Source of the DNA: Phaeosaccion multiseriatum
Lineage: Eukaryota; Ochrophyta, other classes
DNA length: 64,000 nucleotides
NCBI GenBank assembly: GCA_965112735.1
Contig: OZ218955.1
Location: forward strand, 3,844,001 to 3,908,000
Direction: 5' to 3'
Shown: piece by piece, positions 12,551 through 25,568 of the stretch
Position numbering within the stretch: the stretch's first letter is position 1
Layout: every line of letters begins with the position of its first letter
Position numbers and translations under genes: made by a program
The notes under the pieces: model-generated
What the model was told of the DNA's origin: nothing
The model's database searches: none
The model's input: only the letters and a program-made list of their open reading frames with translations

Positions 12551-12944
12551 GACACCCTCAGCGGCCATGTATCTGCCAAGGCAGGAGCGTGGCCATACAT
12601 CTGTGAAGCTATCTGCGCTCTTCTTGAGACAGAGCTTGTCCCCGGGGGGCGTCTGTCGCGTGTGTGCAGTTTGCGCTTGACTCTCACTTAACTCACTCGT
12701 TGTTACCGGACCGTCATCCCCCCGTGCGTGTGTATATGTGTGTGTGTATGTATGTATGTGCGTTTGTGTGTGTGCGCTCTTCTTCTCACTCAGGCGCCGC
12801 TTGCGTCCAACGCCTCTGAGCTGATCGCGTCTTACAACTACGCCAAGAAGAAGACCACCAAGACCATTCAGATCTCGCTCTCCGCGCTGCAAGGGGGTGA
12901 GTGACTTGCAGTGCGCTTCGCCGCCTCCTCCCCCCGCTGGAGGC

Positions 12945-13470
<526 letters not shown>

Positions 13471-14048
13471 GCATCTCGCGTGCCCATACGACTTGTTTGC
13501 TGCCTCCGCCTCCCCATATGCTTCGCATCTCACCCCCCCCCCCCCCCTCCTCCCCTGCCCCAGCGTGCTGCCTGAACAACACGTTCTGCCTGGCGGTGTT
13601 TGTGTTCCTCGTGTACTTCAAGAGTTTGGCCTGGGCCTTCTCAGCAGAGACGACTGCGATCCTCGTCATCATCGTCGGGATGGCCGCCATGAGTCAGAGG
13701 AAGGTGAGTTGCACTTGCAGTTGCACTTGCAGTTGCAGTTGCAGTTGCAGTTGCAGTTGCAGTCCTTTCGACCTTACCCTCTCGTCCATGTCGTTATCCC
13801 AATGTGTTTTCCCCCTTGATGCTGATGATGGAATGATGAAGCGGGAGCTCACCCCCGTCTTGCCCTGTATGTACTGCCCGCACCGCATCATGCCTTCCTG
13901 CCCATATGCCTGTCTGCCTGCCCATATGCCTGTCTGCCCGTATCGTATGCCTTGTGTATGGTCAGGTGCACCGGCTGCTGGATGGGTGGATAGTACTCGT
14001 TCTATACCCGCTCTCCATCATCATCGTCGTATCCCTCGAGGCGTACGG

Positions 14049-14150
14049 CTGGGACTGATTTGGGACCGATCTGGGACTGATCTGGGACTGATCTTGGACT
14101 GATCTGGGACCGATCTGGGACCGATCTGGGACTGATCTGGGACTGATCTG
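14049..14150. repeat. 11-bp minisatellite GGGACTGATCT
   Basis: About nine units of TGGGACTGATC/TGGGACCGATC begin over the stop codon of the truncated exchanger copy. In the right arm (about 53450-53512) the array is shorter. Confidence 0.85.
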
Positions 14151-16687
14151 TTGCTTCGTTGATCCTCCCTTTGGTTGATCGATTGGTTGATTGGGGGGTT
14201 GGTTGATTGTTTTGTGTCGGTAGGTAGATAGGTTGGTTGGCCAGTTCATTGGCTTGCTTACTGATTTGGGGTAGGGGTGGGGCTCTCATGTCGCTGTCTC
14301 TCACAAGCCACAAGAGAACATGAACCCAAACAATTGGGGCAGTGGGGCTCGGCTCCCTTGGGCTCCCTTGGGCCTGTTTCTCTGCTTCTCAGAGGGACTT
14401 TCACAGACTCATTTTGAGAGGTATTGGCCGCCCTCTCTCTAGGGGGGGATATTTAGTTAGGCAGGAAGTAGAGTGGGGAGGGAGGCTTGTGTTTGTGGGT
14501 GGGGCAGAAGCGAAGCGTAGGGCAAGTAGGCAGCAGAAGGGGTTCGCACACGCAGCACGCTTGCTCGTGGGTACAGCGAGGAGCGGCGGTGACTATCACC
14601 GCCCTCGCCCCGCGAGTGAGCGCATGTATGTGCGTGCGTGTGCGTGCGTGCGTGTGTGCGTGCGTGTTTGCGCGCGTTCCAGCGATACGCGGTTCGGCGT
14701 CCCTCCGAGGCTGGACCGGTAACGCATGGCAGCGGATATGTGACTATGCCTATGCCTCAGCTGAAACGTTGTTTCCTTGAAGTGCCCTTTTGTGTGGCCT
14801 CTCGCCGGTACAATGCAGTTGGGAGATGACACCCTCCGGGACCCTCCGGGGTCAGTTCCCTCTTCCGAACCAGTACCAAAACAGAAGGAAGAAAGGTTGT
14901 AGGGTGGTGGATTATAAGCTTTAGTGTTCCTCACTTACATGCTCGGTCCCAGCACCCGTACGTGATCTCCCGAAGTAGCTCTCCCTCCCCCCTTCTCTCT
15001 GCACAGCGGCTGCCCCTGCCCCTTTGGTGCCATCCTCGTCGCCTTCGCCCACACCCCATCTGTAGTGTACCCTCGCCCACAGCCTGCCCTGTTGCTGCAG
15101 GTTTTGAGGCTCATAGTTTGACGGAATGTCTTTGAAAGTCGGCCACAGAGAGCCTCATTGTGATGACGTGTTGGTCGTGCTCCATACCCGTCCACGCCTC
15201 TGAAACCCAGCAAATAAGGCCTCTCCCTGCGCTTGTGCAATCCTGTTAACCATCGGGGGCAAAGAAGGGGTGAAGGGCGGCGAGGGTCGGGGGAGGGAGG
15301 GGGGCAAGGCCATGGAGGAGAGAGCGTCAGAGTCCCCACCGCGAGGAGCAAGATTGACCACTTGCCCGAGCTTCAGCTCCCCAAAAGCTCACACTGCCTT
15401 CGAGAGAGCCCCCCCCGACGATGAGTATGCTCGTCCACAGACTCCAACTCCCCCCACCGGCGTGCAGGGGTGCCGGTCCGGAGCCGCACCGAGAGAGGCC
15501 CATTCCTCAAACCTCCACGACAGGAAGGCCGAGTCAGAGCCTTTTCACCCTGCAGCAGTTGAGCCAGTCTCGTAGTTGCATCTTCGAACAACATCCCAAA
15601 GGCACTGTAGGGCCCAGTACATGCCCGCCCTGACCCGAAACCCCTCTCCTGGTGCACCTCGACGACAGGCCAAAGGGATGGCTCTCCGGCAAATGCACCA
15701 TCTTGACGTGGTGAGTAGAGCAGAGAGCAGGTAAATGCCTGCAGTTGGCCAAGTTTCCATGCTTAATGTCTTTATCCTAGTGTCTCTGTGTCTAGTCCCC
15801 CCACTTCGGCCCGCTGACCTGCCGTGGGTGGCCAGAGGCAGATATATCCTTGAGGAAAAAAGGGGAAAGAGGAGCGCCAAGCAAGAACGGTCCATCGTAA
15901 TGCCACAGCCCAAAGCTCAGTCCACACCTGACCTCAACGAAGGTAGATTGCGTCCCAGCAGCGTCGGTGTCGCGGCGTGGTCCGGGCGTACGCGGCCCGC
16001 CCCTCCCCCAAGCAAGCCCCTCCCTGATTGCGAAAGCGGCAAAAAGAGGTAAAAAATGAGACCTTTTCGCCCACAGTGTGCGACACAGACACCACCTACA
16101 CCCGCCTCCTTGAGTGGCACCCAGGCATCAGTCTCAAGAAGGGAAGGTGGCGCGCGCCCAGCCGCCGAGGATGTATCGCAGGCTACGTAAGCTCCAGCAA
16201 AGGCCTCGCCAGCCCCCCTCTCCAAATCCGCCTCACCGGCAGCTCCCTTTCCGCTGATTTCTCCTGTTCCCCACGTTGCTTGGCCATGGAAAGCTGCAGT
16301 ATTCCGAGAAACACGTGTATGGTTCCCGTCGGTGCTTATCTCGCCGTCTAACTCGCCCCATACAACAGCCAGTTTACCACCAGCGGAATGGACTAGCAGC
16401 CATTCTCTAAGTGAGCCAAGATCTGCACATTGATGCGTTCGCATACACGTTGAATACCACCTAAGGTCAAGGAAAGGGGTGATGTGGACCTCTCTGTCCT
16501 CCTGTTGCCCAAACAATTAAGCGGGAAAGGGAAAATTGACATCCATTTGTGAAATGGATTCAAAGCCGGCTCCTTTCGTCCCCTTCTTTCTCTTTGATTA
16601 CGCCACCTTCCTAGAAAAAAAGATACTTCAAAACAACTACAGAACACTGAAGAAAGCAGGGCGAGCTGTTTCCATTTTTTCGTTACG
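14059..16687. other. Left-arm intergenic region and LRR-gene 5' flank
   Basis: No convincing gene. The stretch is shared with the right arm (50875-53503). A minus-strand open frame (15917-16516, 199 codons) lies divergent to the LRR gene. Its right-arm counterpart carries an in-frame TAG, so coding is doubtful. The last 150 bp hold a conserved block (AAATTGACATCCATTTGTG and onward) present before both LRR genes, which is the likely promoter/5' UTR. Confidence 0.55.
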
Positions 16688-19600
16688 ATGTCTAGCGTCC
16701 TCGAGGAGCAGCGTAGTATACTCACAGCCCTCTTTGACGCCACGAGCGGACCCGCTTGGTCTAACACTGGGGGATGGAACACTGACGCATCTTTGGAGGA
16801 CTGGCTCGGAGTGAGCGTAGAGAAAGACCATGTAGTGAAGCTCCGCCTGTTCTGGAACCGCCTCGAAGGTGAAGAGACGTGATTATAGTTGTTGCGCCTT
16901 AGGTCCTGAAGTATTATCATCATGTAGTAGTTAGTAGAAAAGAAAAAGAAGAAGAAAAGGGAAGGAGGAAGCAAGCGGGGCAAGAGAAGGTGTGAGGCAG
17001 CGGCATGACGTGGTAGTCCAGCGACCCGTTCGCGTCGCTTTCGCTCGGTGTTAGTGTGACCGAAGAACTTTCCTCCCACCATCCGCAGGAAGCATTCCGG
17101 TGGAGCTTGGACGGCTCGGTCTGCTCACCCATCTGGACCTCCAAAGGAACAAGCTCACGGGTAAGTGGTACGCACACCCAGTCACTTCCCTTTCACTTGA
17201 TGTTAGTGTGACCGAAAAACTCTCTTCGCATCTGCAGGGAGTATTCCAAGGGAGCTTGCAAGTCTGGAGAACCTGACGGTGCTCAACCTCGGCAACAACC
17301 AGCTCAGCGGTACGTGGTACGCGTACCCGTTAGGCGTCCCTTTGACTTGATATCAGTGACCAAAGAACTCTCCTCCCATCCGCAGGGAGCATTCCACCCG
17401 AGCTTGGGCGTCTGCACAACCTTACGCTGCTGGACATCTACCATAATCAGCTCACCGGTGAGTGGTCCCCTTCCCCTTCGTGTCCCTTTGACTTGATATC
17501 AGTGTGACCAAAGAACGCTCCTCCCATCCGCAGGGAGCATTCCACCAGAGCTTGGAAGTTTGCCGAACCTTTTGGAGCTGCAACTCTGTGTAAACAAGCT
17601 CACTGGTAAGTGGTACGCACACACGCGTCCCCTTGACTTGACTTGATGTTAGTATGACCAGAGGACCTTCCTCCGCTTCGCAGGGAATATTCCGTCGGAG
17701 TTGGGGAAGCTGGCAGAGCTTCGAGAACTCAGGCTGGGGAGGAACAATCTAGAAGGTAGGCGGTACGCGCACCCGTTCGCGTCCCTTTGACTTGATATTT
17801 TGTATGGCTGAAGAACTTTCCCCACATCTCAGGGAACATTCCGCCGCAACTAGGACAGCTTTGGAACCTTCGAGAACTTTGGCTCTCTGGTAACAATCTA
17901 GAAGGTAGGTGGTACGCACACCCGTTCGCGTCCCTTTCGCTTGATAGTCGTATGACAAAGAACTTCCCTCCGCTCTGCAGGGAGCATTCCAAGGGAGCTT
18001 GGAAGTCTGGAGAAGCTTGAGGTTTTGGTCCTCTCAGACAACAAGCTCACTGGTGAGTGGTACGCGAACCCGTTCGCGTCCCTTTGACACGTTTGTGTAT
18101 ATAACCCAACATCTCCCCTCCTCCCTTAGGTCCTATTCCCGCTGCCCTCATCGGGCGATTGGGGATCAAGATCAGGGTATACTTTTTCCGTTATAACAGC
18201 CTCAGTCTCCCTGAAGACATCAACACCCAGACCCATCTGACCATGCTCGATTTGTCCGATCAGGGCCTTGTAGGTGGGTGGTACGCACACCCGTCCGCGT
18301 CCCTTTCATTTGACATCAATTTTTTTCTTTTTTCGCGCCCCCTTAACTTGATATGAGTATGACCAAAGAACTCTTTCCTCCCATTGCAGGGAGCATTCCA
18401 CCCGAGCTTGGAGGTCTGCAGAACCTTTGTTTCCTGAACCTCTATAACAACAAGCTCACCGGTGAGTGGTATGAGACCAGCAGAAGGTTTGGGCTGGGAC
18501 ACTGCAGCGTACAATTTGGGGTGGCGCCTGGATGGGACTTGACATTTTTGTTTTGACAAAGATCTTTCCGTCTTCTGGGGAGGGAGCTTTCCGTGGGCCT
18601 GTGGACATGTCTGGACATGTCTGGAGCATCTGCGGCGCCGTCGCACGCAGGGAGGGAGCGTCCCAATTTCTGCTGTAACAACACCCCCACCGCAAACCTC
18701 ACGCGTTCTTGTTGCCTCGCTCGCCTTATGCGCTCCTGTCCAGAGATATCACATGATGCCGCAATAGCCCTAGGAAAGCTCCGATGGATTGAAATACTTT
18801 TGAGTAGGAATGCTTGGCGCTCTCCCAGCGCCGACGTGGTGGACCAAGGGCTGGATGCGGTGAAGCGGTATTGGATCGATCTCGAGCAAGGCCAGGACCG
18901 GTGGTGGAAACTGAAGGTCATGCTGGTGGGGAAGTCTGGGGCAGGCAAGACGAGCCTAGCGGGGTCGCTTGAGGCTGGCAAGAGCGAGCTTGTTGGAAAG
19001 CAAGGTGACGACTCTACGACAGTTGGCAACGGGAAAAAGGACGAGACGGTTGGCATCGAGACGCGCAACATAAAGCTGCGGGAGGGCGAGACGAAGCCTT
19101 TGGAACTTGTCATTTGGGACTTTGCGGGGCAGCAGGATTACTACGCCTACCACCAGCTGTTTCTCACCGAGGGGGCGTTGTACGTGCTCACCGTCAACCT
19201 GGTCACCTTCGTCAGCACAGGGAGTGAAGCAGGGGAGCGGGACCTGCTGGTGGTGGAGTGGCTGGACACGCTGCAGGCGTATGTGCCTGGCAGTTTGGTG
19301 GTGGTGGTGGGGACCCACAAAGATGAGGTCGAGGGAGAGGACGAGGAGCGTGTGGAGAGGGCGAGGGAAAAGCTCGAGGACCTCGTGAACAACACTGTGG
19401 AGGCGCACAAAACATGTGGGGTTGACCCTTTGAACGTGCAGGGTACGTGCTTGACGGTGGATCTCGGGAGCGACGAGGATGTGCAGCGAATACGTAAGTT
19501 CATTACGAAGCTCGCGTTAGAGGGGTGTACCCACGAGACACCCAGCGAGCTGTTCCCGAATATAGGGAAAGTAGTGCCCAAGCCGTGGATGGAAGTGCAT

Positions 19601-21262
19601 GGTGCAATCGCGGAATCAAGGAAGACACAGCCTTGCCTTCGTCCGCAGGAGCTGGAGGATCTGTGGTCGCTTCGTCTCAGCAAATGGCAACGACGCAACC
19701 CCTTTGCCAGCTCCAGCAATAAGAGGACTTTCGACCTGGCTGTCACCTTGGCGCACGCTGCAGGCGAGGTGCTGCTATGTGAAGGGTATTTGCACGTCGA
19801 TCCTACATGGCTGATGGCGCTGGTCAAGCCGCTTGCTTCCCACAAACTCACTGAAGAAACGGTCAAACGCGAACCGTGGCACGATATGCTTCTTGGTATG
19901 ACTAAGAACAAAGATGGGACCAACAAACGTATGGAGCTCCCATCGTTCGATATTCTTCATGAGGAGGAGAGCAACTTCCTGGATAAAGCAACGACTTCCT
20001 CCGACTATCTCTTTTGCCTGTGGCAGCTCTGGGTTTCTGAGGGACACAAAGTCGGTGCTGCGTCCTGCGAAGAAGGTGAGCCAGTGAAGAAGCTGTTTCA
20101 GCGGCTCAAAGAGGACACGAAGTTCTTCAAAGGCATGCTTAAGACACTAGCTCAGTACGGTGTGATCCTGCCCGTGACCGGACTCAAAGATGAGGAGGGC
20201 CGTAAGGACGTGTACGTGGCCCCAACGAGGCTCCGATTGGGCGGGGGTGGCAATACTGGTGTGCGGAAGGTCGTTACGACTTTCCTCAAGGCGAAGTCGG
20301 AGGAGTGTACTCGAGGCCATTTCGAGGCGTGCAATGCTCATTTCCCGTCTGGGACGCTGCCCTTTTTGCTTGCCTGGTTTCTGGGAAAGCGAAACGAGGA
20401 GCCAAACAAGAAGGTGGTCGTCCAGATCAACGGGTGCGCCAAGTACGCCGCTGCGCTTCGGGTGAACGACGTGGACGTCCTCGTCATGGCAGAAGGGGGA
20501 GATCTTCTGCTGTACGTGAAGAGCGATACCCGGTCCTGTCGGCAAGTTGGGGGGATGGTTCGCAATTGGATCAGAGAGATGCTGGGCGAGAGGTTCAAGG
20601 GCTTAGCCTTTTTTTGCGCTAAAGACATCATGGAGTCGATTGCAAGCAGACGGCAACCCCTGGCGGCCGAGCTGAGGCTGCTCGGCGACGAGTATGCCAA
20701 GGACGACGCGGCGCAGTTCGATGTCTTTTTGAGCCACGCCGGGCCCGACAAGTGGGGACTTGTCTACAACCTGTGGGTGGCGCTGTGGGACAGCGGTATA
20801 ACGGCCTTTCTAGATAGGGAGAATCTTCAACTGGGTCGTCAAGCTCCCAACTACATGGTCAATGCGGCGAAGAAGGCCAAGATCGGATTGGTGGTGCTCA
20901 GCCCACAGTTCCTCTGCCGCGAGTGGTGCCTCAAGGAGACAGAGATTTTCATGGAGAGGCTTGAGAACAAGAAAAAGGGCGTGGAGGAGGAGAAGGACTT
21001 CCTGGTGGTGCCCCTCTTCTACAAACTCACCCCTGGCGACTGCTACAACGGAACGGAGGGGCTGCTCAAGGCTCATGACGAGATAGGCAAGCAGTGGGGA
21101 GCGTGGGGAAAGGAAGATGGACCGGAGAAACGCTGGCCGGAGACCTGGCAGGACCTACTGCCTGAGCTTTCAAAGCAAACCGGCGAGGAGTATCAGAGAC
21201 AGCAGTTTGAGGCTGATTACGTTGAGAAGGTAAGGGAGCGCGATCAGAGTATCGTTAGGTGA
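16688..21262 (+). CDS. LRR-ROC-COR-TIR receptor (ROCO GTPase with C-terminal TIR)
   Basis: Exons: 16688-16868, seven 72-nt LRR exons (17089-17160, 17238-17309, 17386-17457, 17534-17605, 17684-17755, 17833-17904, 17981-18052), 18130-18273 (two fused LRRs), 18390-18461 and 18651-21262. Together they give about 1,170 aa. Residues 1-60 form an LRR N-cap (SSVLEEQRSILTALFDATSG; WNTDASLEDWLGV). Ten LRRs of the type GSIPPELGxLxNLxxLxLxxNxLxG run to about residue 300. The ROC GTPase follows: P-loop GKSGAGKTSL (~393), switch II DFAGQQDYYAY (~456), THKD base motif (~521). A COR-like region spans about 600-980. The TIR domain (about 989-1145) starts DVFLSHAGPDKWG and contains SPQFLCREWCLKETEIF. The Glu in WCLKE matches the catalytic Glu of TIR NADases. 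There is no signal peptide or membrane span, so the protein is probably cytosolic. By family it is an intracellular immune or stress receptor. The first 900 bp of ectodomain exons are all phase 1. Confidence 0.9.
17089..18461 (+). repeat. Exon-intron LRR cassette array (left)
   Basis: Nine consecutive exon-intron units of about 150 bp. Each exon is 72 nt (one is 144) and each starts after CAG with GG or GA. The introns of 76-116 nt share GTGAGTGGTACGCACACCC, CGTTCGCGTCCCTTTGACTT and TGACCAAAGAACTCTCCTCC. Similarity therefore extends through introns as well as exons, as expected if whole units are copied by unequal exchange or conversion. Confidence 0.93.
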
Positions 21263-22320
21263 ATGATGGCAAATAAAAGAAGTCAAATTCGAAGTTTTCT
21301 CCTCGAGCTCCATCCATCTTGTCCTGTCTTGTCCTGTCTTGTCCTTGACGAGAGAGTGAGGGAAAGAAGATCAGCCTAACTTGGCCCCCGCAACGCTCAA
21401 CACCAACTCTACAGTAGGCGTACTTCGCCTCGTGATAAATCCTCTGCTTTCTACTTACTGATTCTGTGCTCATGGGCGGGTGCTTCGAACAACGGGGCAT
21501 ACATGGTCGACAAGAGAAGCACCGAGGAATTAGGATCAGCCCTCTCTTCCAAAAAGGGTCAAGCGCATCCTCCCAGTGCCACTCTGACTCACCCTAACTG
21601 CGCCCGGCCCAGGAGCGCTCTCTTTGCGGAGAGGTGTATGGGCATCTGCACTGCCGGCCAAGCTCGAGGAGCGAAGCTAGAGCCACACAGAAGCTAAGCA
21701 AGCACCCGGAAGCCAGCCCACACGCAGGCTTAGCTTCCTTTCCTTATATTACTGGTTAATCGTTCTCTCAGCCAAAGCCGAGTGGCTGGGTATCAGGACC
21801 CCAATAGTGTCCACTTATAACATCCCCCCGCTTATCCCCCGCACCTTCCCGCTAGCAACCTCAGAAGGCGAGATGCGAGCGGTAGAATTGCGTCTCATGC
21901 GGCAGCCCGTTGCCCCACTTCTCGTGTTGCCGCGGGCGGACCGTGCTCTCTCGTTTAGACCTATGCCTCCTCTTGACATTCACTCCTGGGTCCAGAGCAG
22001 GACTGAGTGTGCGGAAGAGAGTTTTCAAACGCCTCTATAGCCTTGGCGTCGCCCCGCTCCGGCAACCACGTCGCCCACTCTCAGGTCTGGAACGTGCTTC
22101 CGTCCGCCACAGCCAGCCCAACGGACACTATCTTCTATCTTCTCAACGCCGCGAGAGCCCCGTCGCTTTGCGCCGGCGGAATTTCACAATCCTCACCAGC
22201 GTGGGCACTTCCTTCACTCACCTCGTCCAGCTCTAAGCTACGGTGCTCCTGCATTGCGCTGGTAGCCCACTGTAACGAATACGATGCCTGGCGAACCCTG
22301 CCAGCAGGCCGGAAGGCCGC
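21263..22320. other. Intergenic, no gene seen
   Basis: Begins with the 3' flank of the TIR gene (AATAAAAG at about 21272 may be a polyadenylation signal) and a short TGTCTTGTCC repeat. The remainder (21700-22320) shows no supported frame and may be flanking retroelement sequence. Confidence 0.4.
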
Positions 22321-23500
22321 TCACTCACCCCATCCATGAACGGCTTCGTCAAGTCTCTGTGGTACGCCCGTTGCAGCTGCTCCACACCATTGCCTCACAC
22401 CCGTTTCAGGGACAGGGACACTGCGCTGCGCTGCATGACCTGATAGTGCTCCTCGCTCACCCGCCCGTGCTGAGCAGCCACGGTAGGCACCCAGTGATGG
22501 CCAAGGCAAGACTGTATAAGGACCATCCCACGCTTGCTGCAGGAGCCTTGAGGCGTTGAGCTGTGCTGACGGAGTCCCTTCGAGTGTTTCACCCTTTTGC
22601 TGCGCGGCGGCGCCAGGGCGACACAACATCACCTTGGACGATGGCCGCAAGGGAGTCGGCCAACGGCGTGAGGCATTCTTCAACTGCAACCTCCCGTGGT
22701 AGTCGCAGCGTCTCCCATTGACCACCTCCGCAGCCGCAACAAGGCGTGCTCGTAGCTCATGGACCCACGCCGAGGCGGACGAGAACGACCCGTCCTCCAC
22801 CAGAGCCGGAAGCAGCGCCTGCAGAGGCACCGGAGGGTGCCTGCCGAACAAGACGTAGAACGGCGCCATGCCCGTGCTCTCCTGAGAGCGGCAGTTGTAC
22901 GCATAGGTGAGACCGGCGACGTACTCTGGCCACTGCTGCAACTGTGACTCCACGGTCGTCGCCAAAATGTCCCTGATCGTGGCCATGAAGCGCTCCACCT
23001 GCCCATTGGCCTGTTGATGCATCGGCGTCGTGAACACTTGAGACGCCGATAGGAAACACGTACAACGTCGCCCATGAGCGTACTGGTAATCTGCAAGCCT
23101 TGATCGCTCACCACCACTCGGGGTACACCCTCTGTGGTAACGACAAACCACACGAGAGCCTGAGCAATACCTTCCGCCGTATAGTCTTGCTCTCTCAAGG
23201 GCAGCACCACCGTCCACTTCGTAAACCAATCCTGAAACACCATAACGTACTCCTGTCCTCTCGTGCCCACAAGGAAGGGGCCGGCCACGTCAGCGCCCAT
23301 GACAGCCCAAGGCCCACCAACCGTTGAAGTCGAGGACAGAGGCACCGGCTGTGGCCGCCGTCGAGGCATCTTCCGCGTCTGACACGTCAGACATGAACGA
23401 GCCCAACATAGCGCGTGTGCATTCATCTGCTCCCACCATAGCGGCCGCTCCTGCAGGGAGTTTAGCGTTGCAGCAGTGCAGCAGAGTAGTAGCGAATGGG
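22321..23500 (-). mobile_element. Ty3/gypsy-type integrase remnant, frameshifted
   Basis: Reading the minus strand from about 23470: a zinc-binding Cys pair (LCWARSCLTCQTRK), the core with first Asp (MGADVAGPFLVGTRGQEY), second Asp (VVVSDQG), then after a frame change the block FTTPMHQQANGQVERF with the catalytic Glu. A C-terminal region (YNCRSQESTGMAPFYVLFGR; QQAWDGPYTVLP) follows. The D, D and E residues are all present but split by a frameshift near 23060. No reverse transcriptase, gag or LTR pair was found, so it is a decayed fragment of an algal retrotransposon. This is the only clear transposon coding sequence in the window. Confidence 0.8.
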
Positions 23501-23955
23501 GAGATGACCAAGGATAAATAGTGTGTGCCGTAAAGCAAAGGACCCTATTTTGCTCTTGGGTTAACTCTATTGGAGATTTCCATCATTCTCCTGGCCTCGT
23601 CTCGGACCAAAAGTGTGTTTTAATTTCATGTATAAGCGGCTGTGGGCAAAGCCTGTCCAGGCGCCTGTCAGCCACCGAACCGTCGCGTGGAGGCGGTCCA
23701 TAGGCGCCAGGAACCAATGCCCGCTGGTGGACGCGATAAGGCCGCTAGACCAGTGCGGTGGTTTCGCCTTACCGCCACGATGCCGCCCAACGTCCGCCTC
23801 GACGAGTGACTCGGGGGCATCGCGGACTCCGGCAGCGGCGGCACTGTCCGACGTCGACATGTGCTGCTGATGGTGCTGCTGCTGCCCTGCTTGCGATGCG
23901 GCAAGGACCGTGCGCCGCTCTTCTTGGCAGATAATTCCGTGCGTGCGTGCGTGAG

Positions 23956-23986
<31 letters not shown>

Positions 23987-24182
23987 CTGCGTGGCTCCGC
24001 TCGGTCAGCCATCTGAGCTCGCTCGGATCATATGCACTCGTCGGTAAAGCTTCCCTCGATGCCTGAGTCTGGACACCTGCGGCTCACAGGCAGCGGTAGG
24101 CCACCCGGAGCGAAGGGAGGGCGGACGGAAACGAAGGCGATTTCGGGTTGAGAGGCACTTAGTAGCACACGGGGGTCGCATG
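23501..24182. other. Intergenic with a GTGC-rich repeat
   Basis: No supported gene. A short GTGCGTGC tract lies at 23938-23990. The region may include more of the decayed retroelement. Confidence 0.4.
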
Positions 24183-25568
24183 TCAAGCAACACACGAGGG
24201 CTGAGAATTGGTCTGCTGCAGTTGTACGTACCAGAAGATGGATGCGGGGGGCTCGCCTGTCCTAGCCAGCTCGAGCGTTGCGCCTTCACAGCTGGTGTGA
24301 CAGCCCCTGCAGTTCTGGCCAAGGCCGAGCATGTTGCTTGGGTGGGTACGAAGACGAGGGAGAACGGAAGATATTGCGTACAGACAAGAAGGCGTGTGGG
24401 GTGACGAAAGGAGGGTGGCTTCGAGAGAGGGCGGGGGAAGGCACCCAAGTGGAGCGAGGAAACGCAAACTCACCAGTGCTGGGGAGCGTCTTGGCCGGAA
24501 CAGGACAGATCGCAAACGATGTCCTTCGAGAAAGTCTCCAGAAAACCCTGCTGGAAGGCGCTCACATCGGCACAGGCGGCGCATCTCTCGTCGTTGAGTG
24601 GGAGGATATCGAGTTCCACAGGCGCCGGGGTAGGGCCCATCGTCGGGGAGGGCGTCGGAGCTGCGGTGTCACCGTCGACGGGCGAGGGAGTCGGAGGTGC
24701 GGAGGGGAGCGAGAGCGAGGGCGTGGGCGATAGGGAGGGCGTGGGCGCGCCAAAGGATTCGGGGCACAGAATGAAGGCAGTGGCGTCCTCGCTGGAGGGG
24801 GAGAACGCCTCGACGTAGGCCTCCAGACCCTCCTGCCGGGGTGCAGGGGAGGAGGCATGGCAGCAGGCAGCGGAAAAGGGGTAGTGTGGTGAGTACAGGC
24901 CATAGATCCGAGCGTGGTGAAAGACCCAGCACAGCCACTAGGAAAAGCAGAATACAAGTCGAATCTCCCATCTGAAGGACCAGATGTCACCACGCACTCA
25001 CTTGCGAGAGGAAGCAGCCCCTGCAGGCTTGGTCGAAGCCGCCGTAGTTGCATAGCAGTCCTGAAGGGGGGCTGCAACCAGCCACGTCGCAGAAAATGTC
25101 CTTGCGGGGGTCGATGATGAAAGTGGTGTCGGCTAGGATGTCGCGGCAGTCTTGGTCGGTCTCACAGGCCAAGGCCCACCCTATGCATATCAACAGCGTT
25201 TAGAACACCACAGAAAGGGAGAGAGGGGGGCAGTGGTGCGCACGTGAGTGCGGAAGAGGTCAGGTCTGAAGTTCCCGCCAATGCTCGAGCCGACTCTCCG
25301 CAGGCCCCTCGAGCTCACTCGAGCGTCAGCAACTAGGCCACAGAGAGGCCGAGGTATCGCTGGCGTCACATACAGGCCCACACCCGCATCTCGAGCAACG
25401 CCGGCAAGCTAAAGCTGCTTTCTGCCCCGTTCTCTGGTCATGAGAAGAGGCCGGCAAACCGCCCATCGGCAGGAGGCAGCATCTATAACCAAGAGTGTTT
25501 TCAAGGATAGATCACTTACGGAGAGTGGCCCAGAGGGCCAAAGCCAATGTGCGAGGTGCAGGCGTCAT
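24183..25568 (-). CDS. Secreted cysteine-rich protein, two-repeat paralogue
   Basis: Four exons on the minus strand: 25568-25520, 25180-25002, 24832-24474 and 24336-24183. Phases agree at every junction (1, 0, 2), giving about 246 aa. The first exon encodes a short hydrophobic leader (MTPAPRTLALALWATL), probably a signal peptide. Then comes a Cys-rich unit with ACETDQDC, IFCDVAGCSPPSG and FDQACRGCFLSQ. A Pro/Thr/Ser-rich linker (PTPSLSPTPSLSLPSAPPTP) and a second Cys-rich unit follow (DERCAACADVSAFQQGF; IVCDLSC; GQNCRGCHTSC). Both units end in a C-R-G-C motif. The linker looks like an O-glycosylated wall or surface spacer. I do not recognise the family. The gene is a tandem paralogue of the next one: both first exons are exactly 49 nt. 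Confidence 0.72.

Noticed and set aside
15917-16516. 199-codon minus-strand frame divergent to the ROCO gene
   Set aside because: The near-identical right-arm sequence has an in-frame TAG and a frameshift, no domain is recognised, and it overlaps the probable promoter.
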